NCBI GenBank assembly: GCA_029747015.1
Contig: JAKOGI010000125.1
Location: 676,001-740,000, forward strand
Direction: 5' to 3'
Source of the DNA: Carnegiea gigantea
Lineage: Eukaryota; Streptophyta; Magnoliopsida; Caryophyllales; Cactaceae
Length of the DNA: 64,000 nucleotides
The translations under genes were made by a program, and so were the position numbers. This document shows positions 38,031 through 51,886 of this stretch, in pieces. Every line of letters starts with the position of its first letter. Positions within the stretch are counted from its first letter, which is position 1. Below the pieces are notes generated by a model that was given only the letters and a program-made list of their open reading frames with translations, was not told where the DNA came from and did no database searches.

Positions 38031-39823
38031 GTCTCCCCTCACACTAATTAGATAGATGCCAAGAAGTGCTTAGCTCATCATAGATTGTAAGATCTTAATA
38101 TGTAACTCCTATTTTCAAGTATTGTTGTAAACCTTAAATGTTGTAATCATGTTTCTTTGAATAAATTAAAATTCTTATGCTCCTTGTTCAATCGACTGAG
38201 TACTCTTCATTACATTAATGTATAATCATTATCATGCTACACATGTGGTTGATAATGGAGAATTTCAATAATGATAAGATGTCCCTTAAGGAAGAATCCC
38301 CCTCCTCATTCTCCAAATAAGTGATACCCTGCATCTTTCATATTATATTTTTTCTTAATTTGAACTTTTGTATTATATTTCTTTTTAGTCAAATGTTAAA
38401 ATCAATATATCTTTTTTATTGAACTCTTTTAACTTCTTTCTTTTTCGTATCAACCTCTTTTGTTCTGTATTTTTTTAAATTATGTGTTTTTCTCACTCGA
38501 GCACGTCTGTCGCTTTTTTTTTAAAAAAAATTGACCACTTGTTTTTTTTAAATAAAAAGTCATTTTTAATTAACTATGTCATCAAATTATTATTATGCGC
38601 AAATTAAAAACTTATGTGAGATCCATGAATATTATTTTATGCGGTGAGTTCAAGTCGTGAACTTAGGGAAAAACTTATGTGTCAAAAAATCGGCTCAAAA
38701 GCTGATGTGAAGCTCGTACGCCCCCTTTTCTCCCTCTTGCATAGCTGATTATAATGTGTCCATAACATTTTCATTTTTCGGTTACTCTCAACTAACGATT
38801 GCTAAAAAAGTTATTAAAAAAAAAAAATCAATGAGATGTAACCAGGAGTAGAAGAATTGTCGCTCTCATCTGACGGATAAAATTTCTTGCTCTTCTTTCA
38901 CACGAGGGTTTGGACCCCAAATACCACATACGGGCCTGTCCTTTACACGAGTAAATTTCGGGTGTGATATGGAAAGAAATGAAACAGAGTGAGAATGAGT
39001 GATTTTTTGCTTGTAAAAGTGAAAAAAAGTGGAAAAGAGAGGGAATGAATTGAATGGGGTGAGAAGAAATATAATGGGTTGGAAGAAAAATACAATTGTT
39101 GATATTAAGCGTGAGAACACGTACAAGAGAATGTGAGGGAGTAAGAAATAGGGGGAATGAATGAAAATGGATGAATTTTTTCTTTAAGGAATAAAAATGA
39201 GTCAAAAGGGGCAAAATTAAGTGAGACAAAGTGGAATTGTAGTGGGAAACATAATTCCCCCATAAAAAGAACAGACCCTGCACGTTGTTCGGTTGATGCA
39301 GTTTGATTTTACTTAGGTCATTAAGGAGAATAACTTAGGCAACCCCTTTGGTTTCAGGGTTTGTTTAAATTATTGGATCTATTTTTCCGCCCGGGTTTAA
39401 GGGAAGATTGCCATTATGAAGGAATCGGACCTGTCTATGAAGTGGAAGGAAACAGCTTCAGTCCTCGCGAGCCAGAATTACGAAGCTGCCTCTAACCTTC
39501 AATTTGTCTTCTAGCGTCATCGGTGCAGATGAACTCAGAGCTGGCAAAACTGACTGAAAATCAAATCCAAACCCTTTCCACTTTGAAATCCGAATAAACA
39601 CATGCACATCTGCATTCCAAAGTCATTAATCGTTCTTATTCTACTAAATAAGCATTAATATGCCTCATAATAATGACAACATTAGTAAGGTCACATAAAG
39701 GGAGACAGCAACATCATTCACGCACAAATAGAAAAACTAAGACCACCCACGAGGCAGCGGGAGAGGGTAAATAAGAAACAGCACTCCTGGGTAGTGTAAA
39801 GTTCTAAATATTTGAACAAAAAT
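38031..39823. other. Intergenic, 3' flank of P5CS
   Basis: Contains the candidate MITE at 38932-39278 and the P5CS 3' untranslated region (below 39824). Nothing else is recognised. Confidence 0.5.
38932..39278. mobile_element. Candidate MITE with GGGYCTGTYCTTT ends
   Basis: The left end GGGCCTGTCCTTTACACG and right end (minus strand GGGTCTGTTCTTTTTATG) are inverted. The body is rich in GAATGAA/AAGTGGAA units, like the element at 54976. No exact target duplication was recognised. Confidence 0.5.
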
Positions 39824-42800
39824 TTAACAGTTTTGGGACAGCTTAGTGAGGTGCCTGTGAGTATATACTACGCCTTTGTCGCCATCGACCACTTGGCCAC
39901 TTCCCTTGAGAATCCTGCATCGAATAATACAGATAACAGTCATCAGTCACTTCGTCATGCACATTAACCCGTACAAACAGCTGCTGGGTTGATAATCGGT
40001 TTATTTGTCATGCATCATCATCTACGTCTCACGAACACATATTCCAGGTTGGTTTTTAACTCACATAGTGCTCATCTGCTTTGGTGAGTCGGTCAGATCT
40101 CAGGTTTGAGCTCGTGTTAACAATACACAAAGGCCACTCCCTTTTGAAGAGGGTGGTGGCAAACTGGGAATTCATCATGTGACCTTAAAAGTCACAGGGT
40201 AGAAAGTCATTTTTCCCTATAAACAACTTTCTCATCGAACGAACTGTCAACAGCCATGGTTCCCTTTACAATATCAAGGGTAACAATACCAGGACGATCA
40301 ACTATAAAGACTTATCCTGGTAGACGCATAATTCTTCTGATCCCTTCTAAGCTGGCCTACGAAGATGCAGTCACGAAACTGCAGTGAAAGAGACAAGAGT
40401 ATGCGAGGAAATCAACATGAACATACCATCTATTGGTTAATAGCCCTTCAACTCCAACTGGACCTCGAGCATGAATCCTACTTGTACTTATTCCAACCTG
40501 TTGCTCATCAAAAATTTTGGATTATAGATCTTGCAAGTATCACAATTCATATCTGACAGAATCAATAGTCATGAATATACCTCGGCACCCAGACCGAAAC
40601 GAGCCCCATCACAAAACCTTGTACTGGCATTATGAAATACAGCAGCACTGCAAGTTGAACCCCCCCCTCCCCCCCAAAAAAAAGCACAATAAAGCCGCAT
40701 TAGAGAAACGTACTTGATTACATAAGAGAGGCCCTCGCTTGGCTTGTTAGGAGTAGTGCACAATCAGCTGTCCTTCCGTTTTTGACAGGCTTAGACGTAG
40801 CAAACTGTTTGTTCTGATTGAACTGAGGTTGGTTATTTCAGTTCAGACCAGAATTCAGAACAGCTTGACGGAATATAGGTTCAGTGGCTCAGGGTCCAGC
40901 TTGTATCCAGCATACAATGAGTTTGCCCAATAAATTATCTATAAGCCGGCTGGTTTAGTTCAAATGAGCTCAAATCTAGTTGCCTTATTTCAGGTCTAGT
41001 CGTACTATTATTAATCGTTTGAGTCTGTTAATTGGGTAAAGACCACTTTCGTTTGGTGATTAAATAGGACAATAGTTAAGATGTGCGTATGTATATAACT
41101 TCTCTTATGCACAACGACCACACCAATGTGAAACCCCGGAGGTTTGGGGTGGCACAATTGCAGGCAATGTGGCAATCTTGGGGTTTCGGGGGGCCATAAT
41201 ACCAACTAGCATGTAGAATCCACGAATTGGCTGTGACATTATGCAACAAATGAATGGATGATTCTGATAATTAAGCAAGACTTATGTTATTCAGTTCATG
41301 AACAATTATCTCATACCTATCAACTTGCTTCAGAAATGCCTCTACAACATTGTGATCTTCTGCTATGATGCAGTCGGTATGCGCACTGGACCATGCAAAC
41401 AAAACAAAAAAGAGATGCACAAGAAGAGATCAACTCACAAGTGGCATTTAATTAATACTAGATCAGTTTAAAAATACATGTACTGGCAATTAAGAGATGA
41501 GAATTGGGATCAAATTAGTACCTTCCATGGTGATTGATATGTTCGATGGCGGCGCACACATTATCTATTATTTCCACAGTACAAGCTGGAGAACTGTACT
41601 CCTTATGGAATGTCTGAGTTGTTGGGATATTAAGCTCTTGCAAGGCACTAATTCTGGGCCCACCAAACAATGTGACCCCTGTAATACATGCACATACTTT
41701 CAAGTTCTAAACGTTATAAGGAGGAAAGAGAACGAACAGTGGAGAGATGATACCTTCAGATGTAAGGGCTGCAATCAATTCATTGAAGCTTCCATTCTCT
41801 ATTAAATCCTTATGCAAAAGAAGTGTTTCCTATAAATAATAAAAGGGAACACCAGCAAAGTTCATAACAAATGCCAAACACCAAAAGAACAAAAGGGACT
41901 AAAGTTGACTTACACATTTTAAAGCAAGAATCGGTGAAACCAACAGAAAAAAGAAGTTACCATTGCATTGCATGCAGCTGGATAGTCCATTTTTGCATCC
42001 AAAACGATCCGCTGTGCCATACCCATATTGGCAGATTTGTCAACATAAACATGGCAAACTCCATCTACAACGGAAACAGGCATGCTTGATCAAATCTGAC
42101 ATACTCTACATGAAGATAATCCTCATCAACATATACTTAAGTGAAGGTTAACTTACCGGCATGACCTAAGACTGGAATTTTTGTTGATTCCTTAATCTGA
42201 GACACAAGCTTATTGCTGCCTCTTGGAATCACAAGATCAATGACATCATCAAGCTGGAGCAGAGGTACATGCTTTTAGCTTTAATGACATCCTGCTGCTT
42301 TAAATTGGAAGACGGTTTGTATACTTACCTTCAACAGATCAGGGATCTCCTCCCTTGAGGTGACTAGACCTATCAATTTCTCACCAACCTTCTCCGGCAT
42401 GGCAGAGGTGATAACCTAAATTTATAGACGCCTTTCAATCAGAAAAACAAATTGCAGAATCGAAGATATCATGTAGAAAATCTTTCAGGCCATGCGTAAT
42501 ATAAACACAAAAAGTACTAACCTTATGCAAGATTGCATTTGATCTCTTTGCCTCCTTTCCACCCTTCAAGAGAAGCCCATTCCCACTTCGGACTGCCAGT
42601 GAAGCTATCTGTTTTTTTTTTTTTTTTTTTGGGGGGGGGGGGGGGGGAGGATGGGAATCGAATGACAAAGGTTACACGTCAAACACGTCAATAAGCAGGT
42701 AACACATAGCACCAGTGATAATCAATAATCAAATTCTTTTCCAGTTGTCATTCATATTTGATCCTATAAACTGTATGCTCTGGTGCTTAACATTGCTACC

Positions 42801-45800
42801 AAGCATAGGCGGCAGGGCATGATCTGTGGCAACCATTTTCGTACAACGTTCTATGCTTAACATTGCAACTTAATCTCTACCTTAATTTTAATTAATGCAG
42901 ACAAATTTACTCCCGAAAATTCCCAAACACCGGTCTTCATTAGAATATGGTCACATGATAACAATGAAAGAAGTGAATCAAACATGCAGTACATTGAAAC
43001 CAGAAACAGCCACTTCAAATCATCCCAGCTTATTGCATCATCTTCGTAAATTAGCATATACAATCACCAAAACTGACCTAAGATCGTGAATTAATCTGAC
43101 TTAAATTCCCCCAAATGTGAAAACTGAACATTAAAAACGAGAATCATATTGCTCAATAATGTACTTCAGCAGACTGCAACTATTGACTTGCGAAATCAAT
43201 TGTGCCTGTCTTCTCACTGATTCGCAGGCTTATTGTTAGAAAGCAATCATATAGCTGGAGGTTTACGACCCTGGAATTTTGCTGAACACATGAGCCCATT
43301 TTGATAACAGTACCATCCATCTAGTTCATTCAATCATAATCTGCGAGCCCACTTTGATAACAGTATCATCGATCTAGTTCATTCAATCATAATCTGCTGC
43401 TAAACGGACGGGCTGAACAGACAAACTTGTAGAGGTACATCCTATAAAGTTAACTGCAGGTTGCTCCAAATTGCTTAGAGAAGTGTAGTCCCTAGCGCGT
43501 TGCTGAATGGATGCAGTGCATGACTCAATGAAACCTGAAACCTGAAACCTGAGAACCCAAACACTACATGATTCTGAACCATGTCCTAGGCCCATGACAA
43601 TAACCGCCACAGTATTTCAAGCAATATGTGTGACTATAACTCTTCCTCCATGCTCCTACCCCGCCCCAACCCTAACCAAATAAATATATGTAAAATATGC
43701 TCTCCATGAAGGTATTAGGAAAGTCTATAAAAGGCATGAAATTTGGCACAAAACTTAAAATAAGTCTATCACACACAAGTCATATACTGAAGGTAGCCAA
43801 ACAAGATTGTAATTAGTACCTGAACTAAAGCATCTGGACGAGACTCAAAAATAACAAGAAGAACACCCAATGGACATGATGTTTTCTCCAAGATGAGTCC
43901 ATCTGCAACCTGATTAAAGCATAGTAGCCATGCAAACACACAAAAATGAATCATCTTCAATTATAATTGAAATATCAGCCTGTCCAAGAAGGAAGCAAAG
44001 ACTTCTGTGCATGTCTGGACAAGTTATTTTTGGGAACAGAATTACTCTTAAAATGAGTTCTTCATGATCCCTATAACTGAAAGGAACTGTCCGGATAGAC
44101 ATTAGGAAAACTTCAAGAAGGTCAAAAAGGACATCACTACCACAAATCGTTTGTTCAACTGACAACCTGATTAGGCATCACTTCTCAAATCATTTCTGAG
44201 GCTTCTCGTTTGTTTCTTTACACATCTGTCTTCCCCATCCTCATCCTGCAACTATTTAGATTGCTTTGTCTTCCCACTACCAAAACGTAATTATAAGAGG
44301 CAATATTCAAGGCTACCCAACTCATTCATTCCTGTGTTGCTGAAATAGGATCCACAAAACTCATATCGCTGCTGTCGTTATAAAAAGTAAATCTTTTTTA
44401 AAGATTACTACACTAAACCTCTTAACACAAGATTCAAAGAAAATTGGATGAAACAGAAAATTGAACCTATCAGTTAGAACACAGATGCCAAGATCCTGGA
44501 GTATTCGACAATTTCATCTCCATATCAAAATTATTACAGATGCTGAAAACTACGGCTCCATTTGGACTTTGGAAAATTTGATGGAAAGAAAAAAATTTGG
44601 AAAAGTTAGTTTCTTTTTTTTTTTTTGGTGTTTGGTTTAAAGAAAATCACAAAGAAAAAAAAATATGGAGGAAACTTAAGTAGAAAAATTGTTAGAAGAA
44701 AGTGATAAAATTTTCCTTATAAAATTGTGAGGAAAGTTTTGAGAAATTCTCAACCTCCTCCAACCTCACATTACTTAGATGACATCAATATGATTCAAAT
44801 AGTTCATCAACATTCAAATTTCTCATCCAAATTTTTGTATTTTTTTCTCAATCCAAAAAAGAGAAAAAAACTCATTTTCTCCCTTTTTTTTCCTTCACAT
44901 TTTTTTTTTTCCTTTAACTTTTCTTTCTACCAAATTTTCTAAGAACCAAATTGAGCCTAAGAGCTCTTGGTATGGAGTTGCAAGTTACCATTACTGTCAA
45001 ACAATGAACTCAGCAATAAAGGTATTTGAAATGATAGATTCATAGACCTCTAAAGATACTTATAACTTTCACGCATCCCTGTCCAAACACAAGATTTCTA
45101 GTTGAACTGCCTCATACTAGCTAATGCAACTGCTGAAAATATTCTCTTTTTTTAATTTTAAGTGAAAAATAAGAGACTGCATCAAAACTATCTAACATTT
45201 GACAGTGGTTAGCTCTACCATAGACTATAATTTCTTGCACTTGGCCAATGTAAAAAGAAGTAAAAAGAAAAAAGAGACACTCTTTCCATACCTCGGTTCT
45301 CTGTAGTATTCTACCAATAGGTTCTTCCATTTCGGCGAGCACGCGAATTGATTTAGCAAGATTGGAAATCTGGATAACCGAAGATCGATAACAGAGACGT
45401 CCAACTTCAGAGAAGAAATATCTTTATAGAAATCCCACAAAACTTGGGGAATGACAGAACATAATGGACATTAGATAAGAAACCTAGCCAAAGAGCATGA
45501 GCAATCTAAAGTAGTCCTTGCCTTGCCAGGCTTCAAGGCCAACCGGGCCACCAATGACTTGTCATATCCAGCTACCTGTGCTTCTGTAACATCAGCGTCA
45601 TTTTCAGCCTTAATCAGTTCCTCATTTGCTTCCAAGGCATTAGCAATGTCTAGAAGAATTTTTTTCCTCTCCTGTGAAGACAGAGCCTGTAAAATTCAAG
45701 GATGGATTCCAGTTACAAAACCTTCCAAAAAACTACAATTCATAAAAATCCTGAAAGAGGCCCTCATCTGATATGGCAAACATGTAACCAGAGGTACAGG

Positions 45801-48800
45801 GGTAAATCATGATACCTGAAGCCTCCTAGAGCTCTCTCTCGCTGCAACAGCCATAGAACGGGCTCCGGCTTCTTTAACTGGAGCCCATGAATGAGCATCT
45901 TTGTGAAATAGGGTGCCAATGCGCTGGCCTTCCAGTACTTTGATAATACCATCAGTTGTCTTGCCACTTCAAGAAAAGTGCAATAAACAATCAGGTAAGT
46001 AAAACAATGAAATGGAGAACAAGCAAATTCAGTAGAGAAAGCAATGTCTTGCAACATTGGTAAAAACCCGACTCGTGTTGAAAATCATAGCCCTGAGATG
46101 TTGAGATATATGCTTCTCAGAACAAGAGCAGAAAAGGAAGCCATAACATAATATTCATTTTTAGTTGTCTGACGTTATAGCAAACTAAATGCTACAAATG
46201 GACCCACAGTTGCAATTAGACAGACAAAGAAACTTATTCACTGTCTATGTATGAAGTAGTGTTTACTATTCAATAAAAAGATCACTGCAGAAGCCTGAGC
46301 ACGAGCACGAGCACAAGCACAAGCACAACCTAATATCCAATTTAGGCAAAGTAGATGGTGCGAAAACCAGAATCAGAACACCAATCATAGCACTCGGAAC
46401 TCTAAACAACAACGGAGCTCCAAATAGAGCCATTCGACTAAGCAGTACTTGGCTCAACATCAATGGGGAATTGGACGAACAACAACAAAAACTGCAGTGT
46501 CAATACGTGCAAAACAGGAAACTAGACAACAAAATCATACCAACTTCACAAAGGCATACCTAGCAATAATTACAGGAACTCCAGCATAAGCAGCATAAAC
46601 AGCTGCTTTTACTTTGGCAGTCATACCCCCTCTCCCCAACCTAGACTTGTCTCCAAAAGTGATTTGTCCCTGATGCCTCTCTTTGACATATGTGTGGATG
46701 AGCTTTGACTGTGGATCACTTGGTGGGCCATTATACAGACCATCTACGTCACTCAACAAAATCAGTAGATCTGCTTTTAATTCCAAAGCAAGCAGAGCCG
46801 CTAAGCTATCATTGTCCCAAAATATACCAGACGAATCCTGCTCAAAGTGCTCATGATTAGAATAAGTAAGCGACCAAAGGGTGGAAAAGAAATTATCTGC
46901 TGTGCGTAACAACAAAATCCTTCTCAGACATGTGTGGGCACAATATTTAGCTTTGTCGGGGCAGAATGATGAAGTAATGACTCGATAAGTGTCAAGGGCT
47001 TGCAAGTTGCAGCAATGACCATAAAAGTAGGCCAAGCAATTTCTCAGAGAAAATGATCATTTTTATTTCATTTTTCCCTTGAGAGATATTTTCCACTGCT
47101 AAGCCTCTTGTTTTGAATGGCAAAATATTCTCAAATCGAGTACTCGAGTTGAAGAAAACATGTAAAGAAAACATATACAGATTACTTGTTTGAGCTATCT
47201 GACCACGCGATGACAAACTTTTACCTTGTATAAAGTATAACCCTGGTTAACAAAGGGGAAACAAAAAAAAAAAATCCATCAATGTAGAATAAGTAAATAA
47301 CAGTACATACCTCATAAGGAGCTTTCCTGGTACTTACAGCATCATTTTCGTTTAACACAGGTACAACTTTTAGATCTAACAACTGATTAACTGTTTCAGT
47401 TAGTTGAGATCTAAAATTTGGATCTCTGAAGTCATTGTCAGTTACCAGAAGTTGGGCAGAGGTCAGATCCAACTGCAAAATATTCACCGTGACATCACAT
47501 TCAATATATATTAGGAAGCTCAATACTAGATGAAGTCAGCATCTCCCGCAACCTTGCACTTATAATTTTTAGTGAAGTTTTTACCTGACTAAACAATGTG
47601 TCGTAGAGAGCCATAAGACCATTCTGTCCAACGGCAGCACATGCTTTTCCATCAAGTTCGGCTTGTGGTTTCTGAAGATCCGCAAAACTGCAAAAATGGA
47701 CAGACTACCTTAACATTACAAGGCTTCAGTCATGAGATATGTTTCAACTAAAACAAAAAATCACAATCTTCAAAATCAGATCTTTAAAATTGATACTACA
47801 TAAAGATCGCATCACGTGCATGAAATTATTAAAAATTATATGCCCTTATATAGTGAGCCTAACAAGATGATTCTACACTTTCTCCATAACTTCATTCATA
47901 AATACGAACATCAGACATTCAAGAATTGGCGGTTACCATAGTTCAGAGATTTCAAGCGTCAGCGAACTTTCAGCATCAACCCACTGAATACTTTGTAACG
48001 TAACGCTTTTCAACAATAACTCCGGGCACTTATCAGTAGCTCAAACCAGCCATAAAGCATCAGAAAGCCATCCAAATGTGAAAGAAACATTCAACATGCA
48101 AGCTTTTAGCAGTACATGAAGCTGATGCCTATAGTTCTTAATTTCCGTTCTCACAAGACCAAATATGAAAGAGATGCCAATGAGGTATCCACCTAAGGCT
48201 TACGATTGAGGCCTTGGATAGATTAAGTCCTCGGTTTGATTACCATTCCCCCGATGTATGTAATCGTATATTACTACACTTTATGGCTCATTTACAACAT
48301 AAACATGGAAGAAACAATTTGTCATTATCATAGTTTCCTTATGGAAACTTTGTTGTCTATGTGCTGAATGTTGGCATGTGCCTGCATAATACCCTACACT
48401 TCTACTTGTATCTAGCCACCCACTGCACTCTTTGTGACCTTTTTGCACCCATTCCTAGTCAATGATATGCTTATCAAAAATCCAAAACTAGTCAAATGTC
48501 TAGTCCGACTAGTCGAACATTGGATAATATTAGATGTGCATTTGAGGGTTTTTGGATACTTGTCTTGATTGAGAAAGGATCAAATTCCCCCATCCCGATA
48601 TTGTTCTCAAGCAAGGTAAATAGCGAAATATAATTTTGCACTTTGGCAGCTAGCACTGACTTCAAACAAAAGTAATTCGAAATTAATTTGCTTTGAAATA
48701 AGCAAGATGACACTTTTCTCATGCATGATGCCTAAGAGTTGATCTTGCAGTGTCAAAGTTGCAACCCTTTTTGGACTGTCCAATGAGAATGGCCGTCTTG

Positions 48801-51800
48801 ACAACATCTAGGATGGATAAGGCATAGTTCATAGATGAACAAGCTAAATCCAGATTATGAAGCATTCAATACTATTGCCCTGCTATAAGTTCCGTCACTA
48901 GATCAGTTTTCATATAAGCTACTATTCCTTAAAGATACATCACCAATATTGGCATATATTTAGCTAAGAAACATTCTAGGCTTGCAAAGGACATTTGGAT
49001 ATATCTCCCCACATCTTGGATTGTTGTAGCTGTTGTTGTTGATAGACTCAGAATACATAGATGATAGGCGTGCTAACAAGGAATATGTGCATGACCATTA
49101 ACCATTCTTTACTCCATTTCATTTGGGGAAGTCGCAAACATCACTGATACTCAATACTCAACTCAGAAGCACCACCTCAAGCACTTACGCAATCAGTCCC
49201 CTCACATTCAGAAGAACCAAAACCCTCCACAGTTTTTTGTATTAACAGAACGGTGTAATTTATTACTTCAACATCAATGATAGGATTAGAATATAATACT
49301 CATCAGCAACACTTTACAGAGAACGAAAGTTTGAAACCTGCTATTAACCAATCTCCTGAACCTAAGCCTCTGACGGCCAGCACTAACAGCACCTGAAGTC
49401 ACCAGGATTAGCTCATATCCATCGGAGTTCAACTCCTTAAGCTGCACAACAATAAAGCCATACATTAGATTCAAGTATCCATAAATGTAAAAAGAATGGG
49501 GAAGCCCCCAAAATGCTGCAAATTCAGAGAGAACAAGAGCTTCACCTGCTCACAAAGTGCACCTAGCCTTCCAAGTGCCAGTCTCCCATCACTCCGGGTA
49601 ACAACAGCAGTTCCAACCTATTAATTTTATACAACAAAACCAAGAACAAAACATCAGTATCCCTTATTTCATCAATAGTAGCTCGATTCCAGTGAAGTGG
49701 AAGATCAAAGACTTTTTTTAAAAAAAAAAGGTATCCCAATTTGGTAAAGATTTCTTCTTTTATTTCCCTAGTTTTGTTTGCAATTTGAACATATTATCAC
49801 CAGTAGAGCCAAGTCAATGTATTCAAGTTGACAAGAAGCTTTGCGTGCCCTTGTGATTTTGGGGCTAACAACAATCCCATAGATTATTTCATAGACCTAG
49901 GAGGCCAGGACTATAGTATCATTGTAGGGCTGGCAAAAAAATTTGTACCACAAAACCAACCTGCCGGGGGCGTGTTGAAAATGGAAAAAAATGAGTATAG
50001 GATGGGTATTGCTAAAATGCGTACGGGTATGGAATAGGTACAGGAATAAGTTCCACCCCTGCCATACTCGCTTTATCAATACCCGCCCGGGAGTTGTACC
50101 CGTCTATTTAAAGTTTTAGTTTGTTACTTGGACTTGAATATTTTGCTAATTGCTTAAGCTGTATTGTATTCAAAACTCTGGTGAAGTATTTTGTTAGAAA
50201 CTGTAACTGTCAACTGCTAATTTGTTGCTTGAATTTGAAAACTTTTAGTTATATTCGGTATGACATCATAAGTTGTTGTAAATTTGGTGTCAAAGTGACA
50301 TATTGGCTATTTGATATTTGTTATGGGGATAAACTCAGTTTAATTATTTTTTGTCTACATACATCCGAGTAAAACCCATACACCTGCTATACCCAATGAA
50401 TATAGCTATGTATATAATTTTACAAGACCCAATGAATATCAGTATGAATATGAGTGAAGTTATAGGAAAATCTGTCATGTATCCACCTCATTAGAGCATT
50501 CCCAGTCAGAGTTTCAGTTTTTGAAACTTTGGCCTGCCACATCAGCAAAAGTTCCACAATTTTGAAACTTGCATTCCATCACTTCTTCAACCTATGGAAC
50601 TCTAATTTTAATCATCTAATAAAAATATTAGTCATGAATCCACCTTATAACACACAATTTATTTTTTAAATCATTTAAAAATTATATAATTGCTCCAAAA
50701 AAAAAGAAAAAACAAAAAAAAATTTTAAAAAGCTAAAAGTCACACGCGGGGAGACACGCACAGGCGTACTCCCCCGCATGTCACTTTTTCCCTTTTCCAT
50801 TCATTTTGCGACACTTGTCAGCGTGGGATCCGCGTTCCATTTTCACGCCCCGCGCTGCGAATGCTCTTAGCATTACTAGACCGTAGCATACAAGCTGCAA
50901 TAATTGTCATATATCAATTCCTAAAATATACCAAAAGCATAGTGCAACATGTGACATGTACATCCTATTATCTGCTCTATGTCATCCATGCAACAACGTT
51001 ATTTTTTGAGTCATCTTTACCCTGCAATATTGGATCAATAAATATCTTCTGAAACACTCAACGGAAAAATGAAAATTGAGAGACCAAGAAAATGTTTTTT
51101 TTTTCCCCCCCGGGTTGAAAATGAAGATTTTCGCAGCCACTAGGCCAACAATAATAAGTAGGAAACGTATCTCAACAGATTTTTCCAGTCCCTTTCTTGA
51201 TTATTTCTCTCTTTGTTCCTGTCATATCTTGGCTTTAAAACTGGCAAAAGTATTCAAAAGGCGACGACTATGGGGCCCAGATGTGACGACCTTCGCAACG
51301 ATTCTGAGAATCGCAAACGCAAAACCATCAAAAAGTCGCCGCCTCTCACAAGAGTTTTCACTTTAATGTCACAATCACTGTTCTCTAATTCAATTCACTC
51401 ACAAAAAGAAAACCATAAAAAGTGATTTTAACAAAAATTCAAAACTCTAAATTCATCGCATCAATATAAAAAATATACCGCGTATTCAAACCAAAGGAAG
51501 AGATAAATCTCCATTTCTCCATAATTCATCAAATCAACAACAAAATTGAATTGATTCGCAAATCGCAAACATCTGATCACAACAGAAACCAGACGCTACT
51601 AAAACTTCCCCAAAAAATTTTCAAAAAACGATACGATCAAAAACTTTTACCACTACGATCAAAAACTTCTACCACGATCTTCATCAGAACAGTGAACTAA
51701 GCACTAGGATTTGCAGAATTAGCGTAAAATCGAATCAACCAAGCAGCAAAAAAAAACAGAAAAGAAAATCGCGACGACACTGACATCTAAAAGATCAACG

Positions 51801-51886
51801 AAAACTAAATGATGATAATAAACTAATCAATTTACCTTGACAATAACGCGCTTAACATCCCTGACGAAACTCCTGGAAGCGTCCAT
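39824..51886 (-). CDS. P5CS: Delta-1-pyrroline-5-carboxylate synthase, 20 exons
   Basis: Rate-limiting enzyme of proline synthesis: glutamate is phosphorylated, then reduced to glutamate semialdehyde with ATP and NADPH. Exons in transcript order: 51836-51886, 49546-49617, 49338-49441, 47585-47687, 47311-47472, 46560-46837, 45816-45966, 45522-45686, 45292-45369, 43820-43909, 42522-42608, 42329-42415, 42157-42253, 41961-42064, 41754-41829, 41522-41678, 41317-41385, 40581-40647, 40427-40497, 39824-39914. Phases close, giving 719 aa (family about 717). The glutamate-kinase part (about 1-290) has [34 protein letters not shown] and TDNDFRD (121-127, the region of the proline-feedback Phe). The reductase part has [22 protein letters not shown], catalytic-type Cys540 in AACNAMETLL, and [21 protein letters not shown]. 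Intron 8 is GC-AG. Confidence 0.97.
40660..40683. repeat. C8TC7A8 tract near a P5CS acceptor
   Basis: In the gene's sense strand this is T8G7AG8, ending 12 bases before the exon that begins at 40647. Confidence 0.9.
42612..42647. repeat. T19G17 tract abutting a P5CS acceptor
   Basis: In the sense strand the intron ends C17, A19, CAG, and then the exon starting at 42608. The A run therefore touches the acceptor CAG. Confidence 0.95.
43292..43397. repeat. 53-bp tandem duplication in P5CS intron 10
   Basis: Two copies begin GAGCCCA at 43292 and 43345, differing at a few bases. Confidence 0.85.
44554..44957. mobile_element. MITE in P5CS intron 9
   Basis: The ends GGCTCCATTTGG and (minus strand) GGCTCAATTTGG are inverted over about 25 bases (continuing to GAAAATTTG). 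They are flanked by TAC and TAA. The body is AT-rich with no ORF of note. Confidence 0.6.
46297..46329. repeat. CACGAG/CACAAG hexanucleotide repeat in P5CS intron 6
   Basis: About five units of CACRAG. Confidence 0.8.
50494..50866. mobile_element. PIF/Harbinger-type MITE in P5CS intron 1
   Basis: The left end GAGCATTCCCAG and right end (minus strand GAGCATTCGCAG) are inverted. They are flanked by TTA at 50491-50493 and 50867-50869. 373 bp; the end sequence matches the element at 31969. Confidence 0.75.

Noticed and set aside
43292..43397. Short direct repeats considered as a CRISPR-like array
   Set aside because: Only two adjacent copies with no spacers, inside a plant intron.
46535..47035. 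166-aa minus-strand ORF as a separate protein
   Set aside because: It is P5CS exon 6 (46560-46837) extended into intron by lack of stops.
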